Shown: one piece after another, positions 60,650 to 64,000 of the stretch
Numbering within the stretch: position 1 is the stretch's first letter
Layout of the letters: each line of letters starts with the position of its first letter
Origin: Owenia fusiformis
Taxonomy: Eukaryota; Annelida; Polychaeta; Sabellida; Oweniidae
Length of the DNA stretch: 64,000 nt
Assembly: GCA_903813345.2 (NCBI GenBank)
Contig: CAIIXF020000007.1
Location: 2,177,730 to 2,241,729 of the forward strand
Reading direction: 5' to 3'
Translations under genes and position numbers: made by a program
Notes under the pieces: generated by a model
The model's database searches: none
What the model was told of the DNA's origin: nothing
The model's input: only the letters and a program-made list of their open reading frames with translations

Positions 60650-61515
60650 ACACTTGTTTCATAAAGGACGAATAAGTCAGTCACTCATATGACATAAACT
60701 GGAACTCCTGGACATAATAGGGCATGGTTAAATATATATATACTAATTGATTGATACATATAAACAAAGTGGTTCAACTTGGCACACCCTGTGTAGTAAA
60801 CCATACTTTGTCCATTTTCTATTTTGCGTTAACTGATTTAAAAATGCATTGCTTTCGGAAATATTTTGTTGGAGATGCAGAAATAGAGAGATGCAATCGT
60901 TCCTCAATTGGAAATCATCAGGGAGTTTCAGGATGTTAAATCAGTCCACCCTTTCCTATTCACAACACTACAATACACATTGGTTGCAATACGCACTAGT
61001 TGCAACGTATTATGGCTCCGGTGGTTCCAATATTGTGGAGCAAAGCTTGACATTGTACACTTGTTAAAGCAAATATGAAACTCGAAACTGAGAGTTTGTA
61101 TTCGAATTCACACACCTACTATCTGTTAAGCTTTTTCAGACAAATACAGCAAAGACTTTTCGGAATAAATTGTATACTATGGTAATTGATTGCACATCAA
61201 TAGCGAAATAATATGTTTGTTCACCCTGTACATCATCAACTATGGAGATGATTTTGTATAGATGGCACACATGAAGATGTAAGCACAACTTCTCGAAGAC
61301 TTGTTTAGTTGTTTGAGATAAAAGATCGTCGATCTGTCAATGTAAACCGACATGGCCAAGTACTTTGATCTGCTATGTCGTCCGCCTTTACATGTTTTAC
61401 ATACAAATGTCCTTTAGAATATTACAATATTGTTTTTATAAGTGAAAGCATGTCATCTAAAAAGTCAAGGTAGATGTTACATGGCACTGACCTGAAAGGC
61501 ACCATAATTGGGAGG
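60650..61515. other. Intergenic DNA upstream of the SLC22-like gene
   Basis: No gene is supported. Short transposon-like tips occur (ggcacaccctgtgtag at 60781, tgttcaccctgtacat at 61218), but no paired partner could be confirmed. Confidence 0.35.
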
Positions 61516-61517
61516 GA

Positions 61518-61524
61518 TATAACA
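61518..61524 (+). promoter_or_regulatory. Candidate TATA box of the SLC22-like gene
   Basis: tataaca lies about 60 nt upstream of the ATG at 61581. It is the best TATA-like word near this start; no other support. Confidence 0.25.
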
Positions 61525-61580
61525 ATACACTCATCTGAATAAACATCATTGCTAAATATAACAGTAGTTTTGAAAGTACA

Positions 61581-63869
61581 ATGAAGTTCGACGCAGTACT
61601 GCCATCATTGGGCGGCTTTGGTCGTTTCCAATGGATAATTTTGTTAATATGGACGATTTTCGCAGGGCCACATATGTGGCAATATCACCTCACAATATTC
61701 ATTGCTGCAGATATGGACCATTGGTGTATGGTAGGTGCATCAGTGCATTACCCGCAAGATTGGTTTTTTGTTTTACTGTTTTAGAATTTTGTAATGTACC
61801 AAATTACGCGTGACTGTGTCGGATACAGTTCAAGTAGAGGGCTAGAATATTGGAAATTAATTTAAATTGAACACATCTACATTTTCCGTTGTCTTATTTT
61901 CTTTTACAAAACTAAGTTTGTATTAATTTGCGAATGTAACTTTCGGCTGACGGCTACCGGATAAACGTACTATTTACTCATTCAAATATGAATAGTACTT
62001 AATCAAGTTTAAATTTCAATATTTATACGTATACATAAAGTGAGTTCGTATTCTCTCACTGTAATTGTAAGACTGCTTTTTTAAGTCCCATTTTATAAGT
62101 TGTCATGGTTACAAGATTCCCCCAAAAATACATTGGGTTTGTGCTTGGACTTGATATCACGTCCTTAGTAGTCAACGTATCAAATATGAATATAGCACCT
62201 GCCACTGTTCCATTCATATTTAAAAGAGTTGGTTGCAAATTAGTATGTTAATCCGGGAGCCGACAGCCGAGACTTGCATAAAATGGCTACGTAGATACTA
62301 CGTGATTGATGATATGCGAACTGTTGAATTTTAGGTACCCGAATTACAACATTTAAATGTGAGTCTTCAAAAACAGCTTTCTATTCCAATAGAAGAGAAG
62401 AACGGTGACAGGATGTATAGTAAATGCAGAATATACAATCTAAATTATTCGGCTATATCAGTTGACGAAATGCTGGCCACGAACTACACAAACATCACCA
62501 CAAAAACCTGTGATAAGTGGGAATATGACCGATCAGTTATGAAAACGACAGTTATGAGTGAGGTAGAGCATATATTGGTTTTCATTTTAGAAGAATTCAA
62601 GAAAACAAGTATTTTGCTTCGATAATAGAGTTATATAGGAAATTCATTGAAAGGTAACGCACGATTTAAGGTCGTTATATGAAGAATCAATTATTGAGGG
62701 CATTATTCCAATATAGGCAGAAGTACATGAGAAGACAACGGCATCCACCCATTTCTCTTATTTAGTATCACAATTACAAAGAACAACTTCCATAGTTTAA
62801 AAATTGCTGGATGGAGATGACATCAACGGGTTTTTAAGATCTGTATTACTAGATTTTGAGCTTTTTTGCTTTCCAAGGGTCCCTACAACAAATGTGAATC
62901 GATTGTGATAATGCTCTTTAGGAAGGTATATTAAACTATTAACATAAGATAGTTTACAGAGTAACACGGGATACCTTTTAAGCATATTAAAACAAATGGT
63001 CATCATTTGTACTTTAAACATTAGCTTATAATTCTGAACTTTTTGCATGTGTTTTGAGGCTGATACAGTGTGTGGGAGTTGCCATTGTTTTGATACTCTG
63101 TATCTATCAAAATACGGGCTAAATAAGTCAATATATTGATATCATCCTCTCTGTATTTTCTTATTCTCCAGTACGACCTTGTGTGTGAGGGTTCTTGGCT
63201 GTCTAGCCTTGCGGGTACTGCACTTATGATTGGTCTTTTCTTTGGCGCAATTAGCTCTGGCTTTCTTTCGGATAAGTAAGTAGGTCGATCAGCCCGCCAT
63301 TGGATCCATAAACCAAGTTATTGTATTTCAAACGAAGTTTTGTATATAAATAAAGCAATAATCATTCACGACTTTAAAAAGTAGAATATATTTCTATTGT
63401 TTAGAAAATATACGATTTATTGTTCATTAGTTTCTACTGATAACAATTATATAGTCCAGTGAGCTTTTTTTTATAAAACTGACAAATATTGAAAAATGAA
63501 AATTATAGAAATTCACAATTTCCTTCGATTTCTATATCTGCTTCTGGCGGTGACGTCCTGCTTGTCTTATATCAACCAAAAAATAGTTAGACTATTTTGA
63601 ATACGATATACAGTATATATGTATGTTTCCCATTTTTGTACCACCCTGTGAAAGAACAGTGTATCATAAATGAGTTGGTATACTGCTTTATAGTATCTCT
63701 AAGAACTTTTACAGGTTTGGCAGGAAAGTAACCACATTAGCAATAGGAGTGCTCCACATTGTGTCGGCGTTTTCAGCAGCGTTTGCTCCTAACTATATCG
63801 TATTCCTCACACTCCGAACAATTGCTGGTATGACGGCGATAGGGGTTTACACTCCATACTGGTTACTGT
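61581..63869 (+). CDS. SLC22-like organic ion transporter (first four exons, partial)
   Basis: Exons 61581-61730, 62335-62562, 63172-63275 and 63715-63869, with GT-AG ends and matching phases (0, 0, 2). The protein continues past the right edge. It starts MKFDAVLPSLGGFGRFQW, the usual N-terminus of organic cation/anion transporters, followed by TM1 (IILLIWTIFAGPHMWQYHLTI). Exon 2 is the large extracellular loop of SLC22 proteins, with N-glycosylation sites (NVS, NYS, NYT, NIT), cysteines and CDKWEYDRSVMKTTVMSE. Exon 3 continues YDLVCEGSW and TM2. The MFS loop GFLSDKFGRK spans the exon 3/4 join. Exon 4 covers TM3 and the start of TM4. It is predicted to be a plasma-membrane transporter of organic ions; substrate unknown. 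The usual glycine-rich segment after TM4 reads GMTAIGVYTPYWLL, which is unusual. Confidence 0.88.
61731..62334 (+). other. Intron 1 of the SLC22-like gene
   Basis: A 604-bp intron. An inverted pair may mark a small decayed element: ttcggctgacggctaccgga near 61942 and tccgggagccgacagccgag near 62252. Confidence 0.6.
63276..63714 (+). other. Intron 3 of the SLC22-like gene
   Basis: A 439-bp AT-rich intron between two well supported exons. No embedded repeat recognised. Confidence 0.7.
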
Positions 63870-64000
63870 GTAGGTATTCAACGTTATGACCTAACTGAGA
63901 TGGACTATCGACTTTAAGTATTCAATGGACATATAGATTAAATTATTAGATATGCCGCTGAATTGTGTAATATACTTTGTTTAAGTAATCGAAGCTTGTC

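Overview
This is eukaryotic (metazoan) genomic DNA, not a bacterial replicon. Genes are split by short GT-AG introns, the intergenic DNA is AT-rich, and much of the window is built from mariner-type transposons, foldback/MITE elements, LINE remnants and satellites. The gene set is a CYP4 cytochrome P450, an SLC22-like transporter, a Reeler protein, a TSP1/LDLa protein with a GPI-type tail, an Ig-domain protein, a DxD glycosyltransferase-like protein and a secreted cysteine-rich protein. This fits an aquatic invertebrate, most likely a lophotrochozoan or ambulacrarian; the phylum cannot be fixed from the sequence alone.

Layout. 70-1220: foldback element. 1393-5963 (-): secreted, furin-site, two-Ig-domain protein, with a mariner remnant and a minisatellite in its long intron. 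6000-25700: a roughly 20 kb gene desert with copies of a TIR repeat family ending in a TATCGATA core (6970-8212, 19582-21220), an ATACC microsatellite, a ~235-bp tandem satellite and a ~440-bp MITE. 25766-29182 (+): five-exon secreted protein made of two six-cysteine modules. 30145-30770: cluster of GC-rich tgcggt..cgta motifs. 31167-32498 (-): intronless type II membrane glycosyltransferase-like ORF. 32685-34443: MITE and a snap-back mariner. 35597-46305 (-): complete 12-exon CYP4 gene (511 codons) with a ~3.6 kb nested insertion in intron 1. 48615-49560: mariner MITE and a 35-bp minisatellite. 50078-53721 (-): complete eight-exon TSP1-TSP1-LDLa protein (304 aa). 55831-57306 (-): complete three-exon Reeler protein (162 aa). 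57955-60640: repeat fragment, LINE remnants and a deleted mariner. 61581-63869 (+): first four exons of an SLC22-like transporter that continues past the right edge.

The genes do not form an operon or an obvious pathway. Four of the seven are predicted to be secreted or surface-anchored (Ig, six-Cys, TSP1/LDLa, Reeler). Exon models were assembled by hand from splice-site consensus, phase agreement and protein family patterns. The CYP4, TSP1/LDLa, Reeler and six-Cys models each sum to an exact multiple of three, which supports them strongly. No previously undescribed system could be demonstrated. The most novel items are the duplicated six-Cys protein with a decayed third exon copy, the furin-site Ig protein, and several nested palindromic elements.
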